A stretch of 60,316 nt of DNA, from contig JAQVAV010000019.1 in the NCBI GenBank assembly GCA_028690665.1, positions 1 to 60,316 of the forward strand, in the 5' to 3' direction. The DNA comes from Paludibacter sp. (GTDB lineage Bacteria; Bacteroidota; Bacteroidia; Bacteroidales; Paludibacteraceae). Every line of letters starts with the position of its first letter. Position 1 is the first letter of the stretch. Of this stretch, positions 42,143 through 51,349 are shown in pieces. A model generated the notes under the pieces. The model searched no databases and was not told the DNA's origin. It saw only the letters and a program-made list of their open reading frames with translations. A program made the position numbers and the translations under genes.

Positions 42143-44272
42143 ATGCCTTCCAACATCAAACAGATTATAAATCTGATTTCAAATACACTGCAAATTTTTG
42201 AAAAACAAGTAAGTAATACTATTAAACTTATAGAAGAAGGAGCTACTATTCCGTTTATCAGCCGTTACCGGAAAGAAATGACCGGAGGCTTGGATGAAGT
42301 GCAGATCGGAGCTCTGAAAGAACAGTACGACAAATTTTGCGAATTAGAAAAACGCCGGGAAACGATTTTGAAATCCATTGATGAGCAGGGAAAACTTACA
42401 GATGACCTTAAAAGTAAGATTGAAAACTGCTGGAATGCCACCGGATTGGAAGATATTTATCTGCCGTTCAAACCCAAACGTCGTACCCGTGCAGAAATAG
42501 CTCGTGAAAAAGGTCTGGAACCGCTTGCCCGCATAATTATGAAGCAAAATTCCACTGATGTGGAACGAATGGCATTGCAATTTGTAAAAGAGAAAGTGGA
42601 ATCTGTTGGCGAAGCTCTGGCTGGCGCACAAGATATTATTGCCGAATGGATCAACGAAAGTGAAGCGGCACGAAATACTGTTCGTAAAACTTTTGGCTAT
42701 GAGGCTGTTATTGCTTCAAAAGTTATTAAAGGTAAAGAGGAGGAAGCCCAGAAATACCGCGATTATTTTGATATGAGCGAAAAGTTAAACCGCTGTTCGT
42801 CTCACAGGTTATTGGCTATGAGAAGGGGAGAGGCAGAGGGTTTTCTGAGAGTAGGTATTAGTCCGGAGGACGAGCATTGTGTCGAAAAATTAGAACGAAT
42901 TTTTGTGAAAGCAGACAACGAATCCGGTAATTTGGTTTATGATGCCATGAAAGATGCTTATAAACGTTTACTGAAACCGTCCATTGAAACCGAATTTGCT
43001 GCGGAAAGTAAAGCAAAAGCTGATGCCGAAGCTATTCGTGTTTTTGCGGAAAATCTTCGTCAGCTTCTTTTGGCTCCTCCATTGGGGCAAAAGCGGGTTC
43101 TGGCAATCGATCCTGGATTCAGAACCGGTTGTAAGGTAGTGTGCCTGGACGCTCAGGGAAATTTGCTCCATAACGAAACTATTTTTCCACATCCACCACA
43201 AAGCCTATATGCACAAGCCACCCGTAAAATTCAAAAAATGGTTGAAGCTTATAATATTGAAGCAATTGCTATTGGCAATGGAACCGCCGGGCGTGAAACG
43301 GAGCATTTCATTCAAAACATTCGTTACGACAGGGAAGTCAAACTGTTTGTTGTAAGCGAAAACGGCGCTTCCATTTATTCCGCGTCTAAAATTGCCCGTG
43401 AAGAATTTCCTGAATATGATGTCACTGTACGTGGCGCTGTTTCCATAGGCCGCCGATTAATGGATCCTTTGGCCGAGCTTGTAAAAATTGATCCAAAATC
43501 GATCGGAGTTGGTCAGTATCAGCACGATGTAGATCAAGTTCAATTGAAGAAAGCATTGGATCAAACCGTCGAAAATGCTGTAAACAGAGTAGGAGTGAAC
43601 CTCAATACTGCCAGCTGGCATTTACTAACTTATATTTCAGGTTTAGGACCACAACTTGCCCAGAATATTGTGGATTATCGCGCTGAAAACGGTGCTTTTC
43701 AGGACAGAAAACAATTGTTAAAAGTTCCAAAAATGGGAACAAAGACATTCGAACAGTGCGCCGGATTTCTTCGAATTCCCGATGCTGAAAATCCGTTGGA
43801 TAACTCCGCAGTACATCCCGAAAGCTATAAAATTGTTGAACGTATGGCTAAAGACCTGAAAACCAGCCTTGATAAATTAATCCGAAACAAAGAGTTATTA
43901 CAAAGTATTGATAAACAGCTATATGTGACCGAGAATGTAGGTTTACCAACTTTAACTGATATTTTGACCGAGCTTGAAAAACCCGGTCGAGATCCGCGAA
44001 GTTCAGCGAAAGTATTTGAATTTGATGCATCGGTCAAAACAATCAAAGATTTGAATCCGGGCATGGAACTTCCAGGCATTGTTACAAATATAACCAACTT
44101 TGGAGCGTTTGTCGATATTGGTATTAAAGAAAATGGTCTGGTGCACGTATCACAAATGTCAGATAAATTTATTTCCAATCCGGCGGAGATTGTGTCTTTG
44201 CATCAACATGTTCAAGTAAAAATCTTAGATGTAGATTTTGAAAGAAAGAGGATACAACTGAAATTGTTATAA
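42143..44272 (+). CDS. tex: Tex-family RNA-binding protein with S1 domain
   Basis: A 709-residue Tex/YhgF-type protein. In order: the N-terminal helical Tex domain (GATIPFISRYRKEMTGGLDEVQ at about 33-54), a YqgF-like RNase H fold near 325-450 (LAIDPGFRTGCKVV, IGNGTAGRETE), helix-hairpin-helix motifs near 490-560 (NTASWHLLTYISGLGPQLA) and an S1 RNA-binding domain at 635-709 (GIVTNITNFGAFVDIG). Tex binds nucleic acids in transcription and stress tolerance; the exact role is unsettled. It is last in the amn-holA-tex operon. Confidence 0.94.
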   Translation: MPSNIKQIINLISNTLQIFEKQVSNTIKLIEEGATIPFISRYRKEMTGGLDEVQIGALKEQYDKFCELEKRRETILKSIDEQGKLTDDLKSKIENCWNATGLEDIYLPFKPKRRTRAEIAREKGLEPLARIIMKQNSTDVERMALQFVKEKVESVGEALAGAQDIIAEWINESEAARNTVRKTFGYEAVIASKVIKGKEEEAQKYRDYFDMSEKLNRCSSHRLLAMRRGEAEGFLRVGISPEDEHCVEKLERIFVKADNESGNLVYDAMKDAYKRLLKPSIETEFAAESKAKADAEAIRVFAENLRQLLLAPPLGQKRVLAIDPGFRTGCKVVCLDAQGNLLHNETIFPHPPQSLYAQATRKIQKMVEAYNIEAIAIGNGTAGRETEHFIQNIRYDREVKLFVVSENGASIYSASKIAREEFPEYDVTVRGAVSIGRRLMDPLAELVKIDPKSIGVGQYQHDVDQVQLKKALDQTVENAVNRVGVNLNTASWHLLTYISGLGPQLAQNIVDYRAENGAFQDRKQLLKVPKMGTKTFEQCAGFLRIPDAENPLDNSAVHPESYKIVERMAKDLKTSLDKLIRNKELLQSIDKQLYVTENVGLPTLTDILTELEKPGRDPRSSAKVFEFDASVKTIKDLNPGMELPGIVTNITNFGAFVDIGIKENGLVHVSQMSDKFISNPAEIVSLHQHVQVKILDVDFERKRIQLKLL

Positions 44273-44373
44273 GATAAATTTTGCCCATTATATTTTTAGG
44301 AGAAGTAAATTGATAGGGAATTATTAGAAAATACTATTTGACATAATATAAATTATAAGAAAATATATTACAA

Positions 44374-44407
44374 AAAAATAGAGCTGAATTTTACAGTTTT
44401 TCAGCTC
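44374..44407 (-). terminator. Terminator of aspS
   Basis: A minus-strand 8-bp stem (GAGCTGAA against TTCAGCTC) with an 11-base loop and a seven-T run after one A, about 18 nt after the stop codon. Confidence 0.8.
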
Positions 44408-44425
44408 CATAATATGTGTATAAAA

Positions 44426-46180
44426 TTATTCTTTAATATCAATAACAAGATTTAATTCGTCTAACTGAGACTGATCAATTGTAGATGGAGCATCCAGCAT
44501 GACGTCGCGTCCGGCATTATTTTTCGGGAATGCAATACAATCGCGAATACTGTCCAAACCGGCAAATAATGAAACAAAACGATCCAACCCAAATGCCAAA
44601 CCACCATGAGGTGGCGCACCATATTGAAAGGCATTCATCAAGAAACCAAACTGAGCTTGTGCCTTTTCTGGCGTAAATCCAAGTAATTCAAACATTTTGT
44701 TCTGTAACTTGCTGTCGTGAATACGAATAGATCCCCCACCCAACTCAATTCCGTTAACAACCATATCGTAAGCATTAGCGCGTACACGTCCCGGATCTGA
44801 GTCAAGATGCTGAATATCTTCAGGTTTTGGTGAAGTAAACGGATGGTGCATAGCGAAAAAACGTTGCGCTTCATCATCCCATTCAAACAGAGGAAAATCA
44901 ATGACCCAAAGCGGTGTATAAACATTTTTATCTCTCAATCCCAAGCGATTACCCATTTCCAAACGCAACTCGCAAAGTGCTTTTTGCGTTTTTGTTTTAT
45001 CACCTGCAAGAATTAAAATCAAATCACCCGGTTGAGCGTTAAACAAAGCTGCAATAGCTTTCAAATCATCCGAATTATAGAATTTATCTACCGATGATTT
45101 CAAATTTCCATCTGATTCATACTTAATATAAACCAACCCTTTTGCTCCAATTTGAGGTTTCTTAACAAAATCGGTAAGCTGATCTAATTGTTTTCGGGTA
45201 TAATCGGCACAACCTGAGGCACAAATACCGCCCACATAAGCTGCACTGTCAAACACAACAAAATCATGACCGGAAACAGCTTCCTTCAGCTCCACAAATT
45301 TCATTTCGAAACGAATATCAGGTTTATCCGATCCGTAATATTTCATAGCATCATGCCACGTCATGCGCGGAAAAGTATCGCTGAAATCAATGTTTTTTAC
45401 GTATTTGAACAAATGCTTTACCATGCCTTCAAATAATTGCAAAACGTCTTCCTGTTCGACAAAAGACATTTCGCAGTCGATTTGGGTAAATTCAGGCTGA
45501 CGGTCTGCACGAAGGTCTTCATCGCGGAAACATTTGGCAATCTGGAAATAACGGTCAAATCCGGAAACCATAAGTAACTGTTTCAATGTTTGCGGCGATT
45601 GTGGCAGTGCATAAAATTCTCCGGGATTCATACGTGACGGTACCACAAAATCGCGTGCACCTTCAGGTGTAGAACCGATAAGAATTGGCGTTTCGACTTC
45701 CAAAAAGCCCATTTGATCGAGATAACGACGGGTTTCAAAAGCCATTTGATGACGAAGAATCAGATTGCTGCGAACAACATTTCTTCGTAAATCCAAATAT
45801 CTGTATTTCATACGGATGTCGTCACCGCCATCAGTATTATCTTCAATGGTAAACGGAGGAGTTTTGGCTTCATTCAGGATATTCAGACTTTCGGCCAGAA
45901 TTTCAATTTCTCCGGTTGGAATATTGTTGTTTTTATTACTGCGTTCTGCAACCTGTCCCGTTACCTGAATTACAAATTCACGCCCGAGTTTATTTGCTGA
46001 ATCACAGAGTGTTTCATTTATTTCATTGTTGAAAACCAGCTGCGTAATACCATAACGGTCACGAATGTCAATAAAAGTCATTCCACCCATTTTTCGAGTC
46101 CGTTGTACCCAGCCCGAAAGAGTTACGCTTTGTCCGGCATTGGCAAGGCGAAGTTCGCCACAAGTATGTGTTCTGTACAT
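44426..46180 (-). CDS. aspS: Aspartyl-tRNA synthetase
   Basis: A 584-residue class II synthetase charging tRNA-Asp. N-terminal OB-fold anticodon domain about 1-105 ([21 protein letters not shown]). Class II motif 2 is [18 protein letters not shown], with a bacterial GAD insert at about 290-400. Motif 3 is [15 protein letters not shown]. The length is typical of bacterial AspRS. It is a single-gene transcript between a promoter box at 46252-46259 and its own terminator. Confidence 0.96.
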   Translation of the reverse strand: MYRTHTCGELRLANAGQSVTLSGWVQRTRKMGGMTFIDIRDRYGITQLVFNNEINETLCDSANKLGREFVIQVTGQVAERSNKNNNIPTGEIEILAESLNILNEAKTPPFTIEDNTDGGDDIRMKYRYLDLRRNVVRSNLILRHQMAFETRRYLDQMGFLEVETPILIGSTPEGARDFVVPSRMNPGEFYALPQSPQTLKQLLMVSGFDRYFQIAKCFRDEDLRADRQPEFTQIDCEMSFVEQEDVLQLFEGMVKHLFKYVKNIDFSDTFPRMTWHDAMKYYGSDKPDIRFEMKFVELKEAVSGHDFVVFDSAAYVGGICASGCADYTRKQLDQLTDFVKKPQIGAKGLVYIKYESDGNLKSSVDKFYNSDDLKAIAALFNAQPGDLILILAGDKTKTQKALCELRLEMGNRLGLRDKNVYTPLWVIDFPLFEWDDEAQRFFAMHHPFTSPKPEDIQHLDSDPGRVRANAYDMVVNGIELGGGSIRIHDSKLQNKMFELLGFTPEKAQAQFGFLMNAFQYGAPPHGGLAFGLDRFVSLFAGLDSIRDCIAFPKNNAGRDVMLDAPSTIDQSQLDELNLVIDIKE

Positions 46181-46251
46181 TTAATTTATTGAAAATAAGT
46201 TTTTAAGCTTTGATTATACAATAAAGAATTCTATTGTTTAATTAAGGAGAA

Positions 46252-46259
46252 CAAAAGTA
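46252..46259 (-). promoter_or_regulatory. -7 element of aspS
   Basis: Minus-strand TACTTTTG, fitting TAnnTTTG, 72 nt upstream of the start codon. The leader shows no obvious T-box or hairpin. Confidence 0.55.
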
Positions 46260-46330
46260 CAAAAAAAATTTTATCGATAACAGGTTTCCTAAAGTTAGTT
46301 TACCTGATAACTAACAGTGATTTAGAAAAT

Positions 46331-46363
46331 AAAAAAGATGCAGAGAGTTACCCATGCATCTTT
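46331..46363 (-). terminator. Terminator of fabD
   Basis: A minus-strand 9-bp stem (AAAGATGCA against TGCATCTTT) with a 12-base loop and a T-rich tail, about 20 nt after the fabD stop. Confidence 0.8.
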
Positions 46364-46383
46364 CTATATTTAATTAAATTCAA

Positions 46384-47256
46384 TTATCCTACAGTTACTT
46401 CAGAACTGATTTTTTTTACGAGACCTTTCAAAACATCACCCGGGCCAAGTTCTATAAATTCTGTAGCGCCATCAGTTATCATGTTTTTTACCGTCTGTGT
46501 CCAACGTACAGGAGCTGTTAACTGATCAATCAAATTTTGTTTAATAGCTTCAGGATCATTTTGCGGATAAGCATTAACATTCTGATAGACAGGACAAACA
46601 GGAACTGTAAAAGTAGTTGCATCAATGGCAGCCTGAAGTTCTTCTGCGGCTGGTTTCATCAACGGAGAATGGAAAGCCCCGCCAACAGGAAGTTTAAGGG
46701 CACGCTTTGCTCCTTTTTCTTTTAGAAGTTCACAGGCTTTGTCAATACCTTCGATAGAGCCGGAAATAACCAATTGTCCTGGGCAGTTGTAGTTAGCCGG
46801 AACGACAATGGCATCTTTGATAGAATCACAAACTTCTTCCACAATATCGTCGCTTAAGCCAAGAACAGCAGCCATTGTAGAAGGTTCTTTTTCACAGGCC
46901 TTCTGCATGGCCATGGCACGTGCAGCAACAAGTTTTAATCCATCTTCAAACGACATTGCTTTAGCTGCTACTAAGGCAGAAAACTCTCCCAGAGAGTGTC
47001 CTGCAACCATATCTGGTTTGAATTCATCTCCCAAAACAAGTGCAGTAATTACCGAATGTAAAAAGACGGCAGGTTGTGTCACTTTTGTTTGTTTCAAATC
47101 TTCGGGAGTTCCTTCAAACATTAAATCGGTGATACGGAAACCGAGAATTTCATTTGCTTTTTCGAAATATTCTTTAGCCAGAGCTGATTGATCGTACAGA
47201 TCCTTTCCCATTCCTACGAATTGAGCTCCCTGACCGGGAAATACATAAGCTTTCAT
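46384..47256 (-). CDS. fabD: Malonyl-CoA:ACP transacylase
   Basis: A 290-residue transacylase moving malonyl from CoA to acyl carrier protein for fatty-acid synthesis. Nucleophile Ser in GHSLGEFSALVAA, His in GGAFHSPLM and N-terminal MKAYVFPGQGAQFVGMG are all present. I start at this Met because homologues begin there; an in-frame ATG at 47295 would add 13 atypical residues. It is isolated from fabG and other fab genes. Confidence 0.93.
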   Translation of the reverse strand: MKAYVFPGQGAQFVGMGKDLYDQSALAKEYFEKANEILGFRITDLMFEGTPEDLKQTKVTQPAVFLHSVITALVLGDEFKPDMVAGHSLGEFSALVAAKAMSFEDGLKLVAARAMAMQKACEKEPSTMAAVLGLSDDIVEEVCDSIKDAIVVPANYNCPGQLVISGSIEGIDKACELLKEKGAKRALKLPVGGAFHSPLMKPAAEELQAAIDATTFTVPVCPVYQNVNAYPQNDPEAIKQNLIDQLTAPVRWTQTVKNMITDGATEFIELGPGDVLKGLVKKISSEVTVG

Positions 47257-47342
47257 ATTATTTAATTTTGTGTATGTTGAAGCAGTAGACCGCATTCAAC
47301 TAAACTATTTATGTTTATTACGATAATATCAAAAAACGGCTG

Positions 47343-47350
47343 CAAAGATA
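47343..47350 (-). promoter_or_regulatory. -7 element of fabD
   Basis: Minus-strand TATCTTTG, fitting TAnnTTTG, 87 nt upstream of ATG 47256. Confidence 0.55.
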
Positions 47351-47433
47351 GTCAATAATGTTCGTTTTCAGAAATATTGCGTTTTCAAATTACTACAAAT
47401 CTGTTTATCAGAGTAATAGTAGATAAAAAGAAT

Positions 47434-47491
47434 CAAGAGCCAAGATATTAGAATCAAGAAGTCAGAGCATAACAAAGAGTAAAGAACAAAG
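47434..47491 (+). repeat. Copy A of a 58-bp dispersed repeat
   Basis: Matches the complement of 51144-51201 at 55 of 58 bases. It is A-rich on this strand, built from CAAGA/AAAGA-like words. A shorter related piece occurs at 49485-49512. Confidence 0.8.
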
Positions 47492-47577
47492 GCTATATGC
47501 CATGTGGCAATCAACTCCACAAACTTTATAAACTAATGAACTGATAAACTCGATGAGCCAATTATGAAATAAAAAAC

Positions 47578-47585
47578 TAACTTTG
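47578..47585 (+). promoter_or_regulatory. -7 element of rsmG
   Basis: TAACTTTG, fitting TAnnTTTG, 21 nt before ATG 47607. The in-frame TTG at 47583 is part of this box and so not the start codon. Confidence 0.6.
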
Positions 47586-47606
47586 CCTTTCGAACAATTA
47601 ATTTTT

Positions 47607-48227
47607 ATGGAACTTATTCTAAAATACTTCAAAAATCTAAGTGAACTACAAATCAGACAATTTGAGGCCTTGTATGACCTTTATTTGGACTGGAACTCTA
47701 AAATCAATGTGATATCCCGTAAAGACATTGAAAATCTCTACGAGCACCACATATTACATTCTCTGGCAATTGCACAAATCATAAACTTCAAGCCGGGAAC
47801 CTGCATTCTTGATGTCGGAACCGGAGGAGGTTTTCCGGGAATTCCGCTTGCCATCTTATTTCCGGAAGTAAAGTTTACACTGATTGATTCTATCGGAAAA
47901 AAAATAAAAGTTGGCACAGAAGTATCGAACGCTATCGGCCTGAAAAACGTTACACTGAAACATGAGCGTGTACAGGAAGAAAAAGCCCGTTTCGATTTTG
48001 TAGTGAGTCGTGCAGTAATGCCCTTGGATGATTTGGTAAAATTGGTTCGTAAAAACGTTGCTAAAGAAGCTAAAAATGCTATGCCTAACGGACTTATTTG
48101 CCTGAAAGGCGGAGAATTACAACATGAAATTCTTCCTTATAAGAACATTGCCGACACGCATGAAATAAGTGACTATTTTAATGAAGAATATTTTAAAACG
48201 AAAAAGGTAGTTTATGTTCCTTTATAA
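47607..48227 (+). CDS. rsmG: 16S rRNA (guanine527-N7)-methyltransferase
   Basis: A 206-residue SAM-dependent methyltransferase that modifies G527 of 16S rRNA; loss gives low-level streptomycin resistance in other bacteria. Motif I is LDVGTGGGFPGIPLAILFP, and the earlier block LYDLYLDWNSKINVISRKD is typical of RsmG. I start at ATG 47607, which fits homologues and the promoter box. The MBL-fold gene follows 33 nt later. Confidence 0.92.
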   Translation: MELILKYFKNLSELQIRQFEALYDLYLDWNSKINVISRKDIENLYEHHILHSLAIAQIINFKPGTCILDVGTGGGFPGIPLAILFPEVKFTLIDSIGKKIKVGTEVSNAIGLKNVTLKHERVQEEKARFDFVVSRAVMPLDDLVKLVRKNVAKEAKNAMPNGLICLKGGELQHEILPYKNIADTHEISDYFNEEYFKTKKVVYVPL

Positions 48228-48260
48228 AAAGCCAAAACTATTTTGCTTAATTAATTTACA

Positions 48261-48896
48261 ATGACAGTTACTCCTCTGACTTTTAATCCTTTCATGGAAA
48301 ATACTTACGTGGTTTTTGATGAAACCCGTGAAGCTGTGGTAATTGATGCCGGTTGTTTCACCGATGACGAAAAACATGCGCTTTCACGGTATATTGATAG
48401 TAACCACTTAACATTAAAACGGGTACTTAATACGCATTTACATATTGATCATCAATTTGGCAATCAATATTTATTCGAAACATACGGTCTGAAACCTGAA
48501 GCCTGCAAAGCTGACGAATTTTTACTCGATGGTGTACGCGGACAAGCACAAATGTTTGGCTTACCATATAACGAAACTTCTCAGGAACTTGGAGCATATA
48601 TCGAAGATAATCAGGAAATAAAGTTTGGAAATACCGTATTGAAAGCTATTTTAGTTCCGGGACATTCACCGGGAAGTTTGGCATTTTATAGTGAAAAGGA
48701 TGATGTATTGTTTGCGGGAGATGTTTTATTTCAGGGCTCCATCGGTCGGACTGATCTTCCACAAGGAGATTATGCAACCCTGATCCGCTCCATTACCAAT
48801 CGTTTGCTGCCCCTACCCGACTCTACCGTGGTTTACTGCGGACATGGATTATCGACCACAATCGGCGAAGAAAGACAAAATAATCCGTATCTATAA
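48261..48896 (+). CDS. MBL-fold metallohydrolase (glyoxalase II-like)
   Basis: A 211-residue metallo-beta-lactamase-fold hydrolase. The metal motif THLHIDH (HxHxDH) is near residue 55, the second-site His lies in LVPGHSPGSLAF, then FAGDVLFQGSIGRTDLP and the last His in VYCGHG. This is the YcbL/GloB-like group, which hydrolyses thioesters such as S-lactoylglutathione. The short C-terminus lacks the GloB glutathione-binding domain, so another thioester is possible. It is co-oriented with rsmG and ends 7 bp from the convergent nadD stop. Confidence 0.88.
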   Translation: MTVTPLTFNPFMENTYVVFDETREAVVIDAGCFTDDEKHALSRYIDSNHLTLKRVLNTHLHIDHQFGNQYLFETYGLKPEACKADEFLLDGVRGQAQMFGLPYNETSQELGAYIEDNQEIKFGNTVLKAILVPGHSPGSLAFYSEKDDVLFAGDVLFQGSIGRTDLPQGDYATLIRSITNRLLPLPDSTVVYCGHGLSTTIGEERQNNPYL

Positions 48897-48903
48897 TCCT
48901 AAA

Positions 48904-49479
48904 TTATTGATAAAGCTTATTTTCAATAATAAATTCATAAACAGAGGGATGTAGCCAATTTGTTACATCCTTTTTTTGTGCAATGGCCTGGCGGATTTCT
49001 GTAGAAGAAATGTCATACAAAGGAGTGTTGAGTAGTCTCATTTGTGGATAAATGTCTGATACATCGGCAAAATCATATCCTTTTCGGGGATAAACAAATA
49101 CATCATATTTTTGAAGTATTTCTTTGTAATTCTTCCATTTGTCGAAAACAACAGCATTATCGCTTCCTATAATCAGAGAGAATTCATGTTCCGGAAAATC
49201 AACTTCCAGCTTTGACAAAGTATCGAAAGTGTACGATGGAATGGGCATGGTAAATTCCACGTCGGATACCTTAAAGTTATTCTGGTTTTGTATAGCTAAC
49301 ATAACCATATCCAGACGCAAATATTCGTCTAACAAATTTTTTTGATCTTTCAACGGATTACAAGGAGAAACAACAAACCACACTTCATCGACCACTTTAT
49401 GGTCAATCAAATGTTTGGCAAGTGCTGTGTGTCCGATATGAATAGGATTGTAGGAACCTGAATAAAGTGCAATTTTCAT
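48904..49479 (-). CDS. nadD: Nicotinate-nucleotide adenylyltransferase
   Basis: A 191-residue nucleotidyltransferase making nicotinate adenine dinucleotide, the penultimate NAD step. Motif GSYNPIHIGH (T/HxGH type) is at residues 8-17, and ISSTEIRQAI near 162. Length is usual. It is last in the yicC-gmk-nadD operon; the 40-bp gap in front of it holds a fragment of the dispersed repeat (49485-49512). Confidence 0.94.
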   Translation of the reverse strand: MKIALYSGSYNPIHIGHTALAKHLIDHKVVDEVWFVVSPCNPLKDQKNLLDEYLRLDMVMLAIQNQNNFKVSDVEFTMPIPSYTFDTLSKLEVDFPEHEFSLIIGSDNAVVFDKWKNYKEILQKYDVFVYPRKGYDFADVSDIYPQMRLLNTPLYDISSTEIRQAIAQKKDVTNWLHPSVYEFIIENKLYQ

Positions 49480-49484
49480 TTTTT

Positions 49485-49512
49485 AGAGCCAAGAACCAAT
49501 ATATTAGACAAA
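49485..49512 (+). repeat. Short fragment related to the 58-bp dispersed repeat
   Basis: AGAGCCAAGAACCAATATATTAGAC shares AGAGCCAAGA and ATATTAGA words with copy A in the same order. It sits inside the gmk-nadD gap of an operon. Confidence 0.5.
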
Positions 49513-49519
49513 GGGAAAC

Positions 49520-50086
49520 TTATCCTGCCAAAAATTCGCTGATTAATTTTTCAGCTTCTGCCTGAGCAGTTTCTAAAACATCATTGACTACGGTTACATC
49601 AAATTGCGGAGCAAATGACAGTTCATATTTGGCCTTTCCAACGCGTTGACGAATCATTTCTTCGCTATCTGTCCCACGATGATTTAAACGTCTCGAAAGT
49701 TCATTCACACTTGGAGGAGCAATAAAAATAGCCAGAGCTTTATCTCCAAATTGTTTTTTTATATTCAGGCCACCTTTTACATCCACATCGAAAATAATAT
49801 TGTTGCCTTTCGCTGCAATACGATCAATTTCAGAACGTAATGTACCGTAATATAAATCCTGATAAACTTCTTCGTATTCAATAAATTCTTTATTTTCAAT
49901 GCGTTTTCTGAATTCATCCGGAGTCAGAAAATAATAATCAGTCCCGGCTTGTTCTGTACCGCGTGGTTTGCGACTTGTAGCCGAAACAGAAAATTCCAGA
50001 TTGTCGAATTTCTTTAGTAAATAATGAACAATAGTGCTTTTGCCCGCTCCGGAAGGAGCTGAAAATATAATGAGTTTACCCGCCAT
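49520..50086 (-). CDS. gmk: Guanylate kinase
   Basis: A 188-residue kinase phosphorylating GMP to GDP. P-loop SAPSGAGKST at residues 9-18, GMP-binding SATSRKPRGTEQAGTDYYF and the IIFDVDVKGG Walker B. Length is usual. It follows yicC by 56 nt, a pairing widely conserved in bacteria. Confidence 0.96.
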   Translation of the reverse strand: MAGKLIIFSAPSGAGKSTIVHYLLKKFDNLEFSVSATSRKPRGTEQAGTDYYFLTPDEFRKRIENKEFIEYEEVYQDLYYGTLRSEIDRIAAKGNNIIFDVDVKGGLNIKKQFGDKALAIFIAPPSVNELSRRLNHRGTDSEEMIRQRVGKAKYELSFAPQFDVTVVNDVLETAQAEAEKLISEFLAG

Positions 50087-50142
50087 GATATTAGTTGAGT
50101 TAATAATTGAAAGCTGACAATCTCTATCAAGATCAATTATAT

Positions 50143-51018
50143 TTATAATGCATTGAGTACCTGTTCTTTAATTTGTTCCAATTGATCTTTCATTTTAACC
50201 ACAATTTTTTGCATTTCACTGTGATTCGATTTAGAACCGAGCGTATTAATTTCTCTTCCGATTTCCTGAGCAATGAAGCCTAATTTTTTCCCGGGAGATT
50301 TTTCATGGTTCATGGTTTCAAGAAAATAATTGAGATGATTACGCAAACGGACTTTTTCTTCGTTTACATCCAATTTTTCAATATAAAAAATCAGTTCCTG
50401 TTCCAATCGGTTTTTATCGTAATCAATCTTCTCGGAAAGTGATTGCAGGTTTTCTTCGAGACGGCCTTTTATTTTGTCTACTCTTTCGGCTTCGTAAGGT
50501 TCAATTTCGATCAAAAGCTCACCGATACGATTTATTTTTGCCTGAAAAACATTTTCAAGAGATTTACCTTCCTGAATTCTGAAAGCTTTCAGTTGCTTTA
50601 TTGCTTCAGAAATAGCTTTTTTTATTTCTTCCCATTCCTGATCTTCAAGTTCAACAGTTTCTGATTTTAATGCATCCGGTAATCTCAAAAGAACTTCAAA
50701 CCAGTTTGTTGGAACCTCAATTCCCAGATTGTCCGAAAGCTGGCTAATCTGCTGATAATATGATTCTATGACAGTTTGATTGATTTGGGTAACCGACTCG
50801 CGAGATGAATTGTCAACATAAAGAGCAAAATCGATTTTTCCTCTTTCAAGTTGTTGTGCAATTTCATTTCTGATTTCAATTTCTTTTTCGCGATATAATC
50901 CCGATATACGTGTTGATAAATCTAATTGCTTGCTGTTTAAAGATTTAATCTCTACAACTATTTTTTTATTCCCGTATTCACAAGTGGCTTTACCGAAGCC
51001 TGTCATTGATTGAATCAT
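50143..51018 (-). CDS. yicC: YicC family endoribonuclease-like protein
   Basis: A 291-residue YicC/YloC-family protein. The N-terminal signature MIQSMTGFGKA and EIKSLNSKQLD, and the C-terminal GKKLGFIAQEIGREINTLGSKS, are family hallmarks; the central region is long coiled-coil helix. E. coli YicC is an endoribonuclease involved in small-RNA turnover; activity here is inferred. It is first in the operon with gmk and nadD, under the box at 51047-51054. Confidence 0.93.
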   Translation of the reverse strand: MIQSMTGFGKATCEYGNKKIVVEIKSLNSKQLDLSTRISGLYREKEIEIRNEIAQQLERGKIDFALYVDNSSRESVTQINQTVIESYYQQISQLSDNLGIEVPTNWFEVLLRLPDALKSETVELEDQEWEEIKKAISEAIKQLKAFRIQEGKSLENVFQAKINRIGELLIEIEPYEAERVDKIKGRLEENLQSLSEKIDYDKNRLEQELIFYIEKLDVNEEKVRLRNHLNYFLETMNHEKSPGKKLGFIAQEIGREINTLGSKSNHSEMQKIVVKMKDQLEQIKEQVLNAL

Positions 51019-51046
51019 AATTATTAACTTCTTGTTTTATAACTGG

Positions 51047-51054
51047 CAAAATTA
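51047..51054 (-). promoter_or_regulatory. -7 element of the yicC-gmk-nadD operon
   Basis: Minus-strand TAATTTTG, fitting TAnnTTTG, 29 nt upstream of the yicC start. Confidence 0.55.
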
Positions 51055-51143
51055 CAACAATTATTTTGAAATTGGACGATTGGGGTGTGAAGTTAATAGG
51101 TTCAATTTACCAAGTTGACACGTATAGGTCTTTGCTCTTTACT

Positions 51144-51201
51144 CTTTGTTCTTTACTCTTTCTTATGCTCTGACTTCTTGGTTCTAATATCTTTGCTCTT
51201 G
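51144..51201 (-). repeat. Copy B of the 58-bp dispersed repeat, inverted
   Basis: Its complement matches 47434-47491 at 55 of 58 bases. The similarity continues with further CAAAGAG-like words toward 51130. Confidence 0.8.
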
Positions 51202-51269
51202 ACTTGATACACTCCTTTTAATTCACTATTTATTTAGGCCTTTTGATTTTAATTTATCTAAATGTTTCC

Positions 51270-51277
51270 TATCTTTG
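51270..51277 (+). promoter_or_regulatory. -7 element of the trpB2 gene
   Basis: TATCTTTG, fitting TAnnTTTG, with a leader of about 65 nt before ATG 51350. Confidence 0.55.
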
Positions 51278-51349
51278 TATGAAAATTTTATATTTTTCAT
51301 TATCAGATAACTAACTATCAAAATCTAATTATCATAAGAAGTTATAATT

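Larger units (their letters stand above)
47257..47606. other. Intergenic region between fabD and rsmG with a dispersed repeat
   Basis: Holds two promoter boxes (47343-47350 minus, 47578-47585 plus), the 58-bp repeat at 47434-47491 and a stretch of short repeated words (CAAACTTTATAAACT, GAACTGATAAACTC) at about 47518-47552. Confidence 0.6.
51019..51349. other. Intergenic region between yicC and trpB2 with copy B of the dispersed repeat
   Basis: Contains divergent promoter boxes (51047-51054 minus, 51270-51277 plus), the repeat at 51144-51201, and a preceding block with the words AAGTTGACACGTA (51112-51124) and CTTTGCTCTTTACTC (51130-51144). No trp-leader peptide is seen. Confidence 0.6.

Noticed and set aside
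44795-44815. Fourth copy of the GTCAAGATG motif
   Set aside because: Only about 10 bases match, and they lie in conserved aspS coding sequence; most likely chance.
51278-51349. Tryptophan leader peptide or attenuator before trpB2
   Set aside because: No short ORF with Trp codons and no alternative hairpins are visible in this 70-bp leader.
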